Assembly: GCA_039105265.1 (NCBI GenBank)
Contig: JAPFFF010000058.1
Coordinates: 806,001 to 870,000 of the forward strand
Direction of reading: 5' to 3'
DNA length: 64,000 nt
From: Tritrichomonas musculus
Taxonomy: Eukaryota > Parabasalia > Tritrichomonadida > Tritrichomonadidae
Positions 1 through 10,027 of this stretch are shown here, one piece after another. The stretch's first letter is position 1; each line of letters starts with the position of its first letter. Below the pieces are notes generated by a model. It ran no database searches, was not told the DNA's origin, and worked only from the letters and a program-made list of their open reading frames with translations. The position numbers and the translations under genes are program-made.

Positions 1-875
1 AATTGATATCCTTTTTTGCTTGTATTTTCATCAATTGTAAAAATTCTATCATTTGATGAATTCGAACCACCATTTAATTTTGTTGTCCAAAAAAGTGGTA
101 AGGTATAGTCAAACAAAGCATGCCACAAATATTCCATTGAATACCAACGGCATGTTAAAAATGATCGTTCTTTAATAATGCCTTTTAATATGCTTTTTGG
201 CAAAGGATACTTGTTGTCAAACATTTTGTATTGAACAACAACTCGACATTTAGGATAGTCGTGAGGTATTGGACGGGAGCCAGGAATCATTGAAGTCCGA
301 TTAATTTTAGCTTCACGAAGACCAAAAAATATGAATCTCTTATTTTGCCAACAAATATGTTTTGCTCTACACCATCGATGATCGTAACGGCCGAAACATT
401 CAAGTGAAGAAACATCCGAAGGCACAATATCAACATTTGAAATGTTATGATAAATTGTTTTAATCGATTTATTTTTCCAGCAAAATGTAACATTAAAATA
501 TGATGTAATAGGAACAATAATTGATAATGATATAGCAGTATCATTCAACATAGTATAATTGAAATCTGAGTTCCGATAAGTTATTTTCACAATATCAGAA
601 AAAAATATAATAGAAAACTTGTTAATCATTGATGGCTTAAAGTTTTTAATAAATACAATACAAAATGTAACTGGATTTGAACTTGAATCGAGGTCATAAA
701 TTTGAAAAATGTCATTTTTTACTTTTTTGTTAACTGAATTTGTAACATCGGTGTTATTTGGTAAGATAAATTCGGTTTCTGTATTATTGGAAAATAGTAT
801 ACTCTCTGATTGAATAATCTTACTTTGAAATAAAATTCTGGTGATTAACATATTGATAATGCAAGTACTGAACAT
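1..875 (-). CDS. GT61-like glycosyltransferase, N-terminal part (runs off the window)
   Basis: A minus-strand frame is open from the ATG at 875 to the left edge (291 codons); the C-terminal half lies outside. Residues 1-16 are hydrophobic and resemble a type II signal anchor, followed by an Asn-rich, luminal-looking stretch. A cysteine-containing block reads CFGRYDHRWCRAKHICWQ, followed by FIFFG and later YLWHALFDYTLPLFW. That order resembles GT61 (DUF563) enzymes such as POMGNT2 and EOGT, which have a WCR..C block, an FF strand and an N-x-x-H-x-x-x-D motif. I infer a secretory-pathway glycosyltransferase; the catalytic C-terminus is not visible. The hydrophobic stretch continues in frame upstream of the first ATG (LLVVFI directly before it), so the start is uncertain. 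Family confidence is moderate. Confidence 0.6.
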   Translation of the reverse strand, partial: MFSTCIINMLITRILFQSKIIQSESILFSNNTETEFILPNNTDVTNSVNKKVKNDIFQIYDLDSSSNPVTFCIVFIKNFKPSMINKFSIIFFSDIVKITYRNSDFNYTMLNDTAISLSIIVPITSYFNVTFCWKNKSIKTIYHNISNVDIVPSDVSSLECFGRYDHRWCRAKHICWQNKRFIFFGLREAKINRTSMIPGSRPIPHDYPKCRVVVQYKMFDNKYPLPKSILKGIIKERSFLTCRWYSMEYLWHALFDYTLPLFWTTKLNGGSNSSNDRIFTIDENTSKKGYQ

Positions 876-1033
876 TATAAAAACTACAAGAAGTTTTTGA
901 GAAATTGGAATTGGTAGGCGTGCAAACGCACGTCTTTTTTGTATTTTTGTAAGAATCAAAATATGAAATGTGATATAAAAATTATATGAACATTAAAAAA
1001 TAAAAAATAAAATTATAAAAATCAGGGTTATGT

Positions 1034-2641
1034 TTAGAGTCTAAAATCTTCAATGACATCGTCGATCTTAAGAACCATCTTAGCAATCTGTGTAGCAAGT
1101 CTGAATTGTTCTGTCTTTCCATGTGCAGTTTCAATAACTTTCTGTACCTTCATATCATTTGTTCCGGCAAAAATAGCATCAACACCAAGGCTTGTTTTTC
1201 CGGTTTGGAGTTGTTGTTTCTTGATGGCTTCAACTGTTTCTATTGGGTTGTAACCAGAGTTTGCTGCAAGTGCTTGTGGAATTCCTTCAAGAGCGTTAGC
1301 GAAGGCACGCATTGCATATTGATAAATTGTGTTATCTTTATCTGCAGCATTTCTAATGGCAATAGCGGCGGCTATTTCTGTTGCACCACCACCATAAACA
1401 ATTTTATTATCACGGATAAGATTTCTAGCAACGCATAAAGCATCATGAATTGATCTTTCTGCTTCAGAAATCATAAGTTTGTTTCCTCCACGGATTAATA
1501 ATGTAACACATTTTTCATCAGAAGCACCTTCGATAAGAAGCATGTGCTCGCAAGAAGTTCCGAATGAAATTTCTTTGATTTCCTTTGCCTTTCCTAATTT
1601 TTCTGGTGTGATATCTTCAAATCTTTGAATGATATGAGCGCCTGTTGTGATAGCAAGCTTTTCAATATCTCCACCAAGAACCCAACGTACAGCTGGAAGG
1701 TTATGATTGTAAAGAAGATAGTTTGCTTCATCATCAAATCCCCATTGGCACATAACAGCTGTGGCTCCAGCGGCGTTCAAACGTTCTACTTGATCTTTGA
1801 AATATTGTTGTTCTTGTTGATGGAGTTCTTCATAATCTTTAGCATCTTTGATTGTAACTTGATATTTAGTTTTTGGCTTGGGTGGCTCAAATGGGCAGGT
1901 AAGAATAGCAACTTTTGCGTCTGCAACAGATCTTGCCATTTGAGAGTGGCTCCATGTTTTGTCAATAAGTAATCCTTTAAGTAATTGGGTATCTTCTAAT
2001 CTTCCTCCAACTTTTCCAACAACCTTGATTCTTTCTAAGTTAGCGTCTTTACGGTCCATATCAGCAATGCTAATAACTGCTTCAACAGACATACGAGCGA
2101 GTTCATTTCGGAAACGAGAAACGATTTTACTGTTTAATGTGGTTTCACAAACTTCATCGAGTAATTGATGATCATCTTTTGAAAATGGAAGTTCTTCTGC
2201 AATCTCAGAAATTCTATGAACTGCAACGTCGCAAGCACGGTCAAAGCCTTCAGCAATACGAAGTGGATGAAGTCCACGATCGAGGAGGGTTAAAGCTGAT
2301 TCAAGAAGGCATCCTGCGAGGACAACGACTGATGTGGTTCCATCACCAATTTCATTATCCATAGACTTTGAAAGATCGACTAAAAGTTTAGCAACTTGAT
2401 GTTCAACGTTCATTTCCTTTAAAATTGTAGCACCATCATTTGTAACTGTAACTTCGTTATGTGGGGAAACAATAATCTTATCTAAACCTCTAGGTCCAAG
2501 TGATGTTTTCAAAACGCTTGTAGTTGCAGTTGCAGCCTGTATATTTGAACGAAGAGCTTCAATTCCACGAAGTCTTTCTTTAGTTCCTTGGTCGCGAATA
2601 ACAATAAAAGGATTTCCGTTTTCGTCAAAAGCAAGAGACAT
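1034..2641 (-). CDS. CCT5: T-complex protein 1 subunit epsilon (CCT5), cytosolic chaperonin
   Basis: This is a full-length group II chaperonin subunit of 535 residues, the usual size for the family. It starts SLAFDENGNPFIVIRDQ, matching the N-terminus typical of the epsilon subunit. The ATP-binding signatures are intact: TSLGPRGLDK near residue 46, NDGATIL at 68-74 and GDGTTS at 99-104, and the C-terminal nucleotide motif GGGATE is present. Eight different CCT subunits form the TRiC double ring, which folds actin, tubulin and other cytosolic proteins using ATP. The gene has no intron. Its 5' leader contains CCACTTAT about 20 bases before the ATG, a near match to the trichomonad initiator. Family and subunit are both clear. 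Confidence 0.96.
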   Translation of the reverse strand: MSLAFDENGNPFIVIRDQGTKERLRGIEALRSNIQAATATTSVLKTSLGPRGLDKIIVSPHNEVTVTNDGATILKEMNVEHQVAKLLVDLSKSMDNEIGDGTTSVVVLAGCLLESALTLLDRGLHPLRIAEGFDRACDVAVHRISEIAEELPFSKDDHQLLDEVCETTLNSKIVSRFRNELARMSVEAVISIADMDRKDANLERIKVVGKVGGRLEDTQLLKGLLIDKTWSHSQMARSVADAKVAILTCPFEPPKPKTKYQVTIKDAKDYEELHQQEQQYFKDQVERLNAAGATAVMCQWGFDDEANYLLYNHNLPAVRWVLGGDIEKLAITTGAHIIQRFEDITPEKLGKAKEIKEISFGTSCEHMLLIEGASDEKCVTLLIRGGNKLMISEAERSIHDALCVARNLIRDNKIVYGGGATEIAAAIAIRNAADKDNTIYQYAMRAFANALEGIPQALAANSGYNPIETVEAIKKQQLQTGKTSLGVDAIFAGTNDMKVQKVIETAHGKTEQFRLATQIAKMVLKIDDVIEDFRL

Positions 2642-3062
2642 TGTTTTTAATTATAAGTGGCCAAAACAATTTTAAACGGTTACTGGCTAAAAAGTTTTTT
2701 TCTTAATTCAAATTGAAAATTTAAGAATTTTGTAAACTTCAGAAAAAAGAAACTTTTTGATAATAATTTTTAAATGAAAATCAATTAATCCTATGATCTT
2801 TGAAACCTTATAACAATAGATGTATCATGCCAATAATGAAGATTTCTTTCATTTACAAGTGCCTTCTATGAACAAAATTGCAACTGACAACATAATAAAA
2901 TTCTATTTTAAAAATAAAAAAAACTTTTCATTCCCCCCATTACAAAAAGATTAAATAAAGCATTAAAGCAAAAAAAAAAAAAAAAAAAATTAAAGAAAGA
3001 AAGATATTTAAAATTAACTTAAATGAGAAATAATTCTCTCATTTTATAGAATATTAACTATT
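2642..3062. other. Intergenic spacer between two minus-strand genes
   Basis: This is AT-rich sequence with an A run near 2971-2989. It carries the promoter side of CCT5 and the 3' end of the deaminase fusion. I see no gene or repeat in it. Confidence 0.6.
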
Positions 3063-5018
3063 TTATTTGTAAAGAGCATCACCAGGTTTGAAATCATATC
3101 GAGCGAAAGATTCCATAGCCTCATATTCAGCCATACCAATTTTATTATACTTGTTTGCAGTTTCACGATTTCTGTCTTCTGCACGTTCCCAGAATTCACG
3201 TGGGTCATCACCTGGAAAAGCAGGAAAGTTGCATTGAGATCCATGCCTGAAGATCGATTTTCTCTTAATTGTCAATTCGTCTGGACTGATTGGAACAGTC
3301 ATATCTGTTCTTTCAATTTCCCATTCCATCCATGCGCCACGATAAAGCCAAACTGTGCAATTGGGGAACCATTCATCTTTGTAAACAATGTTAAATGCTC
3401 TAACAACTGCATCAAGAGCAGTATAATGTGTTCCATGTGGATCAGCAAGATCTCCTGCTGCAAATATTTGGTCTGGTTTAACTTCCCTAAGAAGGGCAGC
3501 AACTTTATCAACATCAATTTGTGCAAGTGGCTTCTTTGTAACGCCTCCGGTTTCATAGAATGGAAGACGAAGGAAATGAACATTTTCAACTGGAACTCCA
3601 AGGAATCTATTGGCAGCTGTAGCTTCTGAAACTCTGATCTGCGTCTTGAATTCAAGAACTTCTTTGTCTTCGGGTAAGTTTGGATTGGCTTTATGCTCTT
3701 CGATACATTTCTTGATATAATGATATTTGTCAATGACTGCTTGATCTTTTCCATTTGCAAGTTCATAGAATCTTTCAGCTGTGTCAACTTCTTCGTATGC
3801 ATAGTCATCAAGAACTGCGATGTTTCCTGATGTTTCATATGCGACATGAACATTGTGTCCTTGTTCAACTAAACGTGCAAATGTACCACCCATTGAGATA
3901 ACATCGTCATCAGGATGAGGTGAGAAAATAAGAACTGTCTTTGGATATGGCTTGTTTTTAACTGGACGAGTTGAATCATCAACGTTTGGTTTACCACCTG
4001 GCCATCCAGTAATTGTATGTTGTAAATCATTAAATACTTGAATATTAACTTTATTGGCGTTACCAAAAGTTTTAACAAGGTCAATAAGGCCATGATCAAT
4101 ATAATCTTTGTTAACAAGCTTGAGAATTGTCTTATTAACTTGTTCACAGAGCCTAACAACAGCTTTACGAACCATACGAGGAGTCCATTCAACTTTTCCA
4201 CAGAGCCATGGGCATTTTGAACGAACAAGCTCTGATGCTGCTAATTCATCAACTACGAAAGAGCAATTTGGATGTCGCTGGAGGAAAGTTGCTGGAACAG
4301 AATCAGTAATAGCTTGTTCAACAGCTCTTTGAATGATTGGTGCTTTCTTTTCACCCCATGCAAGCAAAACAACACGGCGAGCATTCATAACGGTTTCAAC
4401 ACCCATTGTTATTGCTTTAAATGGAACATTTTCAATTCCACCGAATTCGCCCGATGCATCTTTTAATGTAAGATCGCTGAGGTAAACAACACGTGTCTTT
4501 GAATGAATTGTTGAGCCTGGTTCATTGAATCCAATATGACCTGTTCTGCCAATTCCGAGAACTTGAAGATCAATTCCTCCTGCATCCTTGATAGCTTGCT
4601 CATAATTCTTGCAAAATTCTGAAATTTTGTCATTCGGAAGAGTTCCATCTGGGATATGAACATTTTTAGGGTCAATATCAACCTTATCAAAAAGATGATA
4701 GTGCATAAAGTGCCAGTAGCTATGCTTGGATTCTTTTTCCATTGGAAGGTACTCGTCAAGATTGAATGTTATAACGTTTTTGAATGAAAGATTTTCTTCT
4801 TTATGCATGCGAACAAGTTCTGCATAAAGACGGATGGGAGAAGATCCTGTTGCAAGACCAAGGACACACTTTTTTCCTTCTGCTTCTTTTGAACGAATCA
4901 ACTTTGCAATTTCTTGAGCAACTGTACGAACAGCTTCGTTAGGATTAGCATAAATCTCGAGAGGTATCTTCTCAAAGCGGTTTGCACCTTCACCACGTGC
5001 TATGAATGATGGAATCAT
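3063..5018 (-). CDS. Glucosamine-6-phosphate deaminase fused to a PIG-L/LmbE deacetylase-like domain
   Basis: This two-domain protein has 651 residues. The N-terminal part (about 15-310) is a NagB-type isomerase/deaminase, the family that converts glucosamine-6-phosphate to fructose-6-phosphate and ammonia: ATGSSP at 56-61, FNLDEY at 85-90 and GIGRTGHIGFNEPGS at 155-169. The catalytic His (161) is present, but the Asp two residues before it in E. coli NagB is Thr here. From about 357 a PIG-L/LmbE fold follows, with its metal-binding HPDDD at 368-372 and a distal DPHGTH motif; this family removes N-acetyl groups from GlcNAc-type substrates. Together the domains could deacetylate and then deaminate an amino sugar, but that is inference. 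The ATG at 5018 is used; an in-frame GTG lies directly upstream. TCACTTTT lies 10 bases before the ATG. I recall bacterial proteins of this architecture, so transfer is possible. Confidence 0.93.
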   Translation of the reverse strand: MIPSFIARGEGANRFEKIPLEIYANPNEAVRTVAQEIAKLIRSKEAEGKKCVLGLATGSSPIRLYAELVRMHKEENLSFKNVITFNLDEYLPMEKESKHSYWHFMHYHLFDKVDIDPKNVHIPDGTLPNDKISEFCKNYEQAIKDAGGIDLQVLGIGRTGHIGFNEPGSTIHSKTRVVYLSDLTLKDASGEFGGIENVPFKAITMGVETVMNARRVVLLAWGEKKAPIIQRAVEQAITDSVPATFLQRHPNCSFVVDELAASELVRSKCPWLCGKVEWTPRMVRKAVVRLCEQVNKTILKLVNKDYIDHGLIDLVKTFGNANKVNIQVFNDLQHTITGWPGGKPNVDDSTRPVKNKPYPKTVLIFSPHPDDDVISMGGTFARLVEQGHNVHVAYETSGNIAVLDDYAYEEVDTAERFYELANGKDQAVIDKYHYIKKCIEEHKANPNLPEDKEVLEFKTQIRVSEATAANRFLGVPVENVHFLRLPFYETGGVTKKPLAQIDVDKVAALLREVKPDQIFAAGDLADPHGTHYTALDAVVRAFNIVYKDEWFPNCTVWLYRGAWMEWEIERTDMTVPISPDELTIKRKSIFRHGSQCNFPAFPGDDPREFWERAEDRNRETANKYNKIGMAEYEAMESFARYDFKPGDALYK

Positions 5019-5023
5019 CACAA

Positions 5024-5030
5024 AAAGTGA
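5024..5030 (-). promoter_or_regulatory. Putative trichomonad initiator (Inr)
   Basis: On the minus strand the sequence reads TCACTTT ten bases before the ATG at 5018. It fits the known trichomonad consensus TCA(+1)-pyrimidine-A/T and its usual position close to the start codon. Confidence 0.5.
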
Positions 5031-5697
5031 AGTGTTTATTGAATAAGTTTAAATGTGATCAATCAATAATTTTAAGAATAATAAATTTTAAATTGAATTA
5101 TAATTCAAAAATTCATAAATCTCATTTAATTTTTAGAAGTGTATTTGTGAATTTTAAATTTTAAAATTTTCATCAATTATTTGGGTCACCTAATAAATAT
5201 ATTTATTTATTTGAGTATTGAATGTAGTCATTTATGGTCTATCGTTTTAAATGTATTGTATTTATAACTTTTATCATCTTTTTGAAACAAAAAACAATAT
5301 TCTTTGAATTAAGGGAGAGCAATAGGATATTCAGTGTGTATCAAAATTTCATATCAACGTTTTTTAAAAAATAATTATTATAATGCTATAAATTAGCAAA
5401 AATATGAAAATTTGATAAATATCTAGCAATGTAATAATGTGAGTATTTTCAATTTTTATTTAGAGCCAAAAAACAATTCAATTAAATCAATGTAAATTTT
5501 ATTTGATAATAAAGAGAGGTACGGGCGCATAAAAAAAAAATTATTTCTTTTTGAAATTTAGTGTTTTAATTTTATATATATATACAATTATTTTTGTATA
5601 GTACATTGTTGAATTTTGTTCCATGGATTCAGCTATAAAATCAATTTTATTTTTCATAATGATTTGAATGGTTTATATATATTTCTCACAAATTTAT
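5031..5697. other. AT-rich spacer left of the hAT-type MITE
   Basis: No gene is seen. The one notable element is the 20-mer at 5501-5520, which recurs exactly beside the left end of the Polinton (9183-9202). Here it is followed by ACGGGCGCAT and a long A run. Confidence 0.5.
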
Positions 5698-5705
5698 TTT
5701 GTAAC

Positions 5706-6448
5706 CAGGGATGGTAAAAGAGTAACTCGAGTAAACTCGGGTAAATAAACGGTTTCTACTCGAAATTTACTCGGGAAAATGTTCGAGTAAACCGTCTACT
5801 CGAGAGTGAAATTTTTTAATTCACATTTCATCATTTTCGAGTATTTTCTGTCAATTACTCTGAGTAAAATTGATTATTTAATAATAAAGTATTTTTGTAT
5901 AAAATAAAAAGCTTATTTATCTTATTTAAAATATTTTTATTTCTTATCTACTTTTGGTTATTTAAATAAATCAAAATAATTTATGTTCAAATGTAAATAT
6001 ATATGTTTTAATGAAATTTTGTGTCATATACAATCATTTTATTCATAAATTTAATAAACCAAAGTAAAGTTTGTAAAAAGATTGCTTTAATTCAATTTGG
6101 AATTAAATTTATTGTAATTAAGAATACCATCAATAAGTAATTAAAATCTTATTTTTTTTTAGTATTTATCATTTGTATAGTAAATAAATAAAAAAGCTTT
6201 TGAAATGTATTCTAAAAACTATTTTTATTAAAAAAAAAAAAAAAAAAAAATGGGAGTCGAACCAGTGATTACGAGTAAACTCGAGTAAATAAGTTATAAT
6301 TGAATAGCATGAGTAAAGACGAGTAAAAATAAATTTAAAAACGGTTTTTTTACTCGAGTTTACTCGAGTAATATAGAGTACGAGGCTTACTCGAGTAAGA
6401 AAAATTTTCGAGTAGCCTTTCTTTACTCGTACTCGATTTCCATCCCTG
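5706..6448. mobile_element. Non-autonomous hAT-type element (MITE), 743 bp
   Basis: The interval begins CAGGGATGG and ends CCATCCCTG, and both sides carry the 8-bp duplication TTTGTAAC (5698-5705 and 6449-6456). An 8-bp target duplication with CAGGG-type termini is characteristic of the hAT superfamily. Both ends are packed with subterminal copies of ACTCGAGTAAA in both orientations, which in hAT elements usually serve as transposase-binding sites. The centre is plain AT-rich sequence with an A run near 6231-6250, and there is no coding frame. The exact duplication and well-preserved ends suggest a fairly recent insertion. Confidence 0.9.
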
Positions 6449-6456
6449 TTTGTAAC

Positions 6457-7750
6457 TTATTGCTGAATTCAAGGAAGTTCAATAATTAATATAGTGATTA
6501 ATTTCGTTTTATAAATGTATAAAATATGAATATATCTATATTTACCTCGAGTTTTTGTTCCTTGTTTTCTATTTCTGACATAGCATATTGCAAATATTAA
6601 GAAAACGTAATAAAACCAAACTATTTTCTTCCAAAATGTTAGCGAGTTATGTATATTATTACACATCATATATAAAAATTAGTACTGTAAAATAATTAAA
6701 ATTTTTAGCATATATTCCAAAGATAATTGCAAAACATTGCATTTTTAAATATTATCTACATTTTTCTCAAATAAAAATTAAAGAAAAACAAAAATAAAGA
6801 GTTTTAACTAATAAGTAATATATGAATAATTATTTTATTTTATTTATAATCAATCAATGTTAATTTAAAAATGTTTAAAAAAATTCACGCAATTCAATGA
6901 AAGCATTCAAAAAGTTATGAAATTCATAGAAAATAATCATCCAAGATCTTATGTGTCAATTGGTCAGATTTTCACATATTTGTTTTATCTCCTATGAATA
7001 AATTAAAGCACCATAAAATGATTAAGTCTCGAAGGCGAATAAAGAAAATAAAATTGAGAGCATAACGATCATTATAAAAATACCATTATCTTACAAAAAA
7101 ATTTGAAAAAGTAGATTTTTATCTTAAATATAATATTATAAATGTAACATTTATATAATAACAAATTTGTAATTCATATAAATAGCATATTTGTATAAAA
7201 ATAGCTGAATTTTTTAAAATACGTTTTTTTGAAACTTTCGCGTTTTATCACGTTTTATTAAGATTTTTATTTCAGAATATCTGATTGAAATTATCCTATA
7301 AACATTAATATAATGTGAATAAGCATAATATATATTTTAAATTAAGTAAATATAATATTTTGTTGAGATAAAAATATTTTGCAGGTATCGATAAAAAATT
7401 GTAATGTTAGGGATTTTATTTTTGTTGATATTTATAATTGAATAGTTTATTTTTTTACATACATACCAATACAAATAAAAAGAGTGAATCCTAGCTGAAT
7501 TGGTGGAACACTTTTTTGATTTTTTTTGACATATCATCAAGCATCAAATGATACAATAAATGAACATGCTTTTGGAAATCAAGCATTAATATATATTAAA
7601 TTATTGGTGATATAGTTTTTTTTCTGTTATTTTTCATTAATCATTTGAGTTATGGCTTATGAAATGCAATTAAATATAAACAACTAATAATAATAAATAT
7701 GAATTGATACTTCATTCCTAAATAATACAAATAGGATATGAATTATGATC
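6457..7750. other. AT-rich spacer
   Basis: I see no credible gene, RNA or repeat here. The short frames in this stretch have the composition of the surrounding AT-rich DNA. Confidence 0.5.
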
Positions 7751-9034
7751 ATTTTAAGGGACCACTATCAAATTTTGTGTTAAAAATTCTATGAGTTATC
7801 ACAAAATTAATTGACTCAAAAAAATTATTTTTTTGAGTATTTTTGCTATATTTTGGTATATATAAAATATATAAATTATATATCATTTTACAGCTCGGAA
7901 TTACTACTGCAGGCCCATTCAATTTTTTGTCTTCTTATGACTGCGATTTGGGATTTTGCTCAAAATGGTCAAATTAAAAATTTTTGATATATAAAAATTT
8001 TGAAAAATTTTGCTTTCATTAAAATTTTGAGAAATTATAACAAAAAATTCAAAATGCTAACAAAAGCATTCAAAATTAATAAAATAATATAAATAAAGTA
8101 TTCAAAATAATTAAAATAATATAAATAAAATATTCAAAAAATATATTTCTAAATAGAAAATTTCAGATTAGAATTCAAAATTAATTTATTTTTTCTGTAT
8201 AATTATTTTTGATTCTATTTAATTCTTAGTATTTAATATACAAATTTTCAATTTGCTTTAAATCAGTAAAAAAGTATGAATTAACTTAATGATAATGTGA
8301 ACATTAAAAAAATATTAGAAAGTCATTATAAATAACATTTAATATTAAATTCACCATAATTTTAATCAATAACCTCTTTTAAGGCAAAAAATAGGTCAAT
8401 AATAATTGAATTCTTATTACTGTAAACCGCTAACTGCAGTAATAACGGCTGCTTTTTCACCTATTTATGGTAAATTTGAATTGAATACCTTATTACTGCA
8501 AACCGCTAACTGCAGTAATTGAAACTTTTTGGCCTTTTTAAAGTCAAATATTTTTGACCTTCAGATCGTTTATATTTGTATAACAATGAATGATAATTAA
8601 ATCGAACTTTTTGAGAATAATATTTTTATAAATGAATAAATCCAAGTTTTATTTTATCATAATTAAGAGAATGATACGATTTTCAACTAAAGAACACAAT
8701 TGAAAAAAATATTAAAATTTTAAATTTTTAAATTTTTAAAAATTTTTGAAAATTTTCAAATTGCTCTTTTATTTGCTTATTACTGTAAAATAACGCAACA
8801 GTAATAATTCCGAGTTGTATATCATTTATTTCTATTCTTCTTTTAAGCCTATTCCCTTTTTTCAATAAAAATTTAAAAGTTGAAAGGATATAAAAATTTT
8901 ACAAAAATGATCGGGCATGTGAAATTTTAAAGTTTTAAACTTTTTCCGAAATAATAACCATTGAATTTTATTTTCTATGAGTTTTTTCAATATTGAAATG
9001 TTTACAAAAAAATATGATAGTGGTCCCTTAAAAT
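7751..9034. mobile_element. Outer inverted-repeat element, probable MITE, 1.28 kb
   Basis: A perfect 20-bp inverted repeat, ATTTTAAGGGACCACTATCA, occupies 7751-7770 and, reversed, 9015-9034. The interior is non-coding and contains a second inverted-repeat element (7891-8817). I found no convincing target duplication, so the superfamily is open. A decayed DNA transposon that served as target for the inner element is the simplest reading. Confidence 0.6.
7891..8817. mobile_element. Inner inverted-repeat MITE, 927 bp, nested in the outer element
   Basis: The ends are CAGCTCGGAATTACTACTGC on the left and, read inward from the right, CAACTCGGAATTATTACTG, an inverted repeat with a few mismatches. 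Two boundary readings are possible. TA lies on both sides, as for Tc1/mariner. Alternatively the 10-mer TATATCATTT at 7879-7888 and 8818-8827 is a target duplication, which would fit a MULE. Inside are two copies of a short palindrome (8417-8442 and 8493-8518) with arms TTACTGCA/TGCAGTAA. There is no coding capacity. Confidence 0.65.
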
Positions 9035-9197
9035 ATAATATCATCTCCTTCATATCAGTTGAAAATTCCGATTGGTTGGCATAAATATAATGGTATGCAC
9101 TGCTATAACAATAATCAGTGATATGAAATGATAAAATCAAGTTTGAGTATTCAAAAAGTTTGATGTGAAATGATAAAATCAAATTTGATAATAAAGA

Positions 9198-9202
9198 GAG
9201 GT
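9198..9202. repeat. Left target-site duplication of the Polinton
   Basis: GAGGT directly precedes the left inverted repeat and recurs directly after the right one at 24970-24974. A 5-6 bp duplication is expected for Maverick/Polinton integration. Confidence 0.85.
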
Positions 9203-9398
9203 AGTAGTATGATGAAAAGGGTGATTTCGGACCGGGGGTCCTCACTCCCCCTTTTTGCATCCCGCACCTAGTGAAAGTACAACTGTCAAACTTTCGGTAC
9301 AATTCCATATATGTTTTCCAATAATATCTACAACAGGCGTGATTTTTCAAAAATTACACTCAGACTTGTTTTCAAAATCGAAAATTTACATCATCGAG
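9203..9398 (+). repeat. Left terminal inverted repeat of the Polinton
   Basis: It matches the reverse complement of about 24775-24969 with only a few differences near its inner edge. It includes a conspicuous GC-rich stretch, GGACCGGGGGTCCTCACTCC, in otherwise AT-rich DNA. Confidence 0.92.
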
Positions 9399-9426
9399 AT
9401 CCAAAAATAATTCTCAACTCTTAATT

Positions 9427-9942
9427 TCATGGTCGAGTATTGTTCATAACGATATCAAAACTTCTCTTTTCTTTTTGTTTTCGTATTTCATTTTCTGTTG
9501 GTGGAATTGCTGTATGTGATAACCACGAACTATAATAAGTAAAAGTTCCAGCATCTGTGATTTCATTTCTGATTTCTACATATTTCATTCCACATTTCCA
9601 CATCCATTTTTCACTCTTGTCTACTCTAATAAATAATCTTCCACATTTAAACAACATTTCTAGCTCATAATTTGTTATGATTTCGTGTGTGCCAGTGTCA
9701 GAAGCTAGAGAGATACAAGTTACATAAACATTACAGCTATCACGGCCTGGTTTTGCAAAATTATCTGGCATAGTCTGGTACTTATCTATGAAAGCGTATG
9801 TGGAATGTCCCTTTTCGAAATAACGAGCAGGGAAGTTCTGCTTTAGAACATTCATGATCGCAGTTGCTGTTAAACATCTATAACCATAATAAATTTTGTA
9901 CTTTTCGATGTTCTTTGGTGTAATTATTGTTTTCTCTGCCAT
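9427..9942 (-). CDS. Polinton protein of unknown function, 171 residues
   Basis: This first gene inside the left inverted repeat runs toward the terminus. The product is mixed alpha/beta in character with several aromatic and cysteine residues and a charged Lys/Arg-rich C-terminus. I considered the adenain-like cysteine protease but could not see the His-Glu/Asp-Gln-Cys arrangement with confidence, so no function is assigned. The start is an ATG. Confidence 0.7.
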   Translation of the reverse strand: MAEKTIITPKNIEKYKIYYGYRCLTATAIMNVLKQNFPARYFEKGHSTYAFIDKYQTMPDNFAKPGRDSCNVYVTCISLASDTGTHEIITNYELEMLFKCGRLFIRVDKSEKWMWKCGMKYVEIRNEITDAGTFTYYSSWLSHTAIPPTENEIRKQKEKRSFDIVMNNTRP

Positions 9943-10027
9943 CTATTTTTTGTGTATGTGATAAAATTCAAAAAAGTTCAAACAAAAATAAAAATCCTCA
10001 AAATCACAATTCAAGAGCGCCCATAAT

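Noticed and set aside
287-544. Minus-strand frame of 85 codons
   Set aside because: It is a shadow in another frame of the GT61-like coding region, which continues to the left edge.
9427-9942. Adenain-like cysteine protease of the Polinton
   Set aside because: Expected by family, but the His, acidic, Gln and Cys positions could not be matched with confidence.
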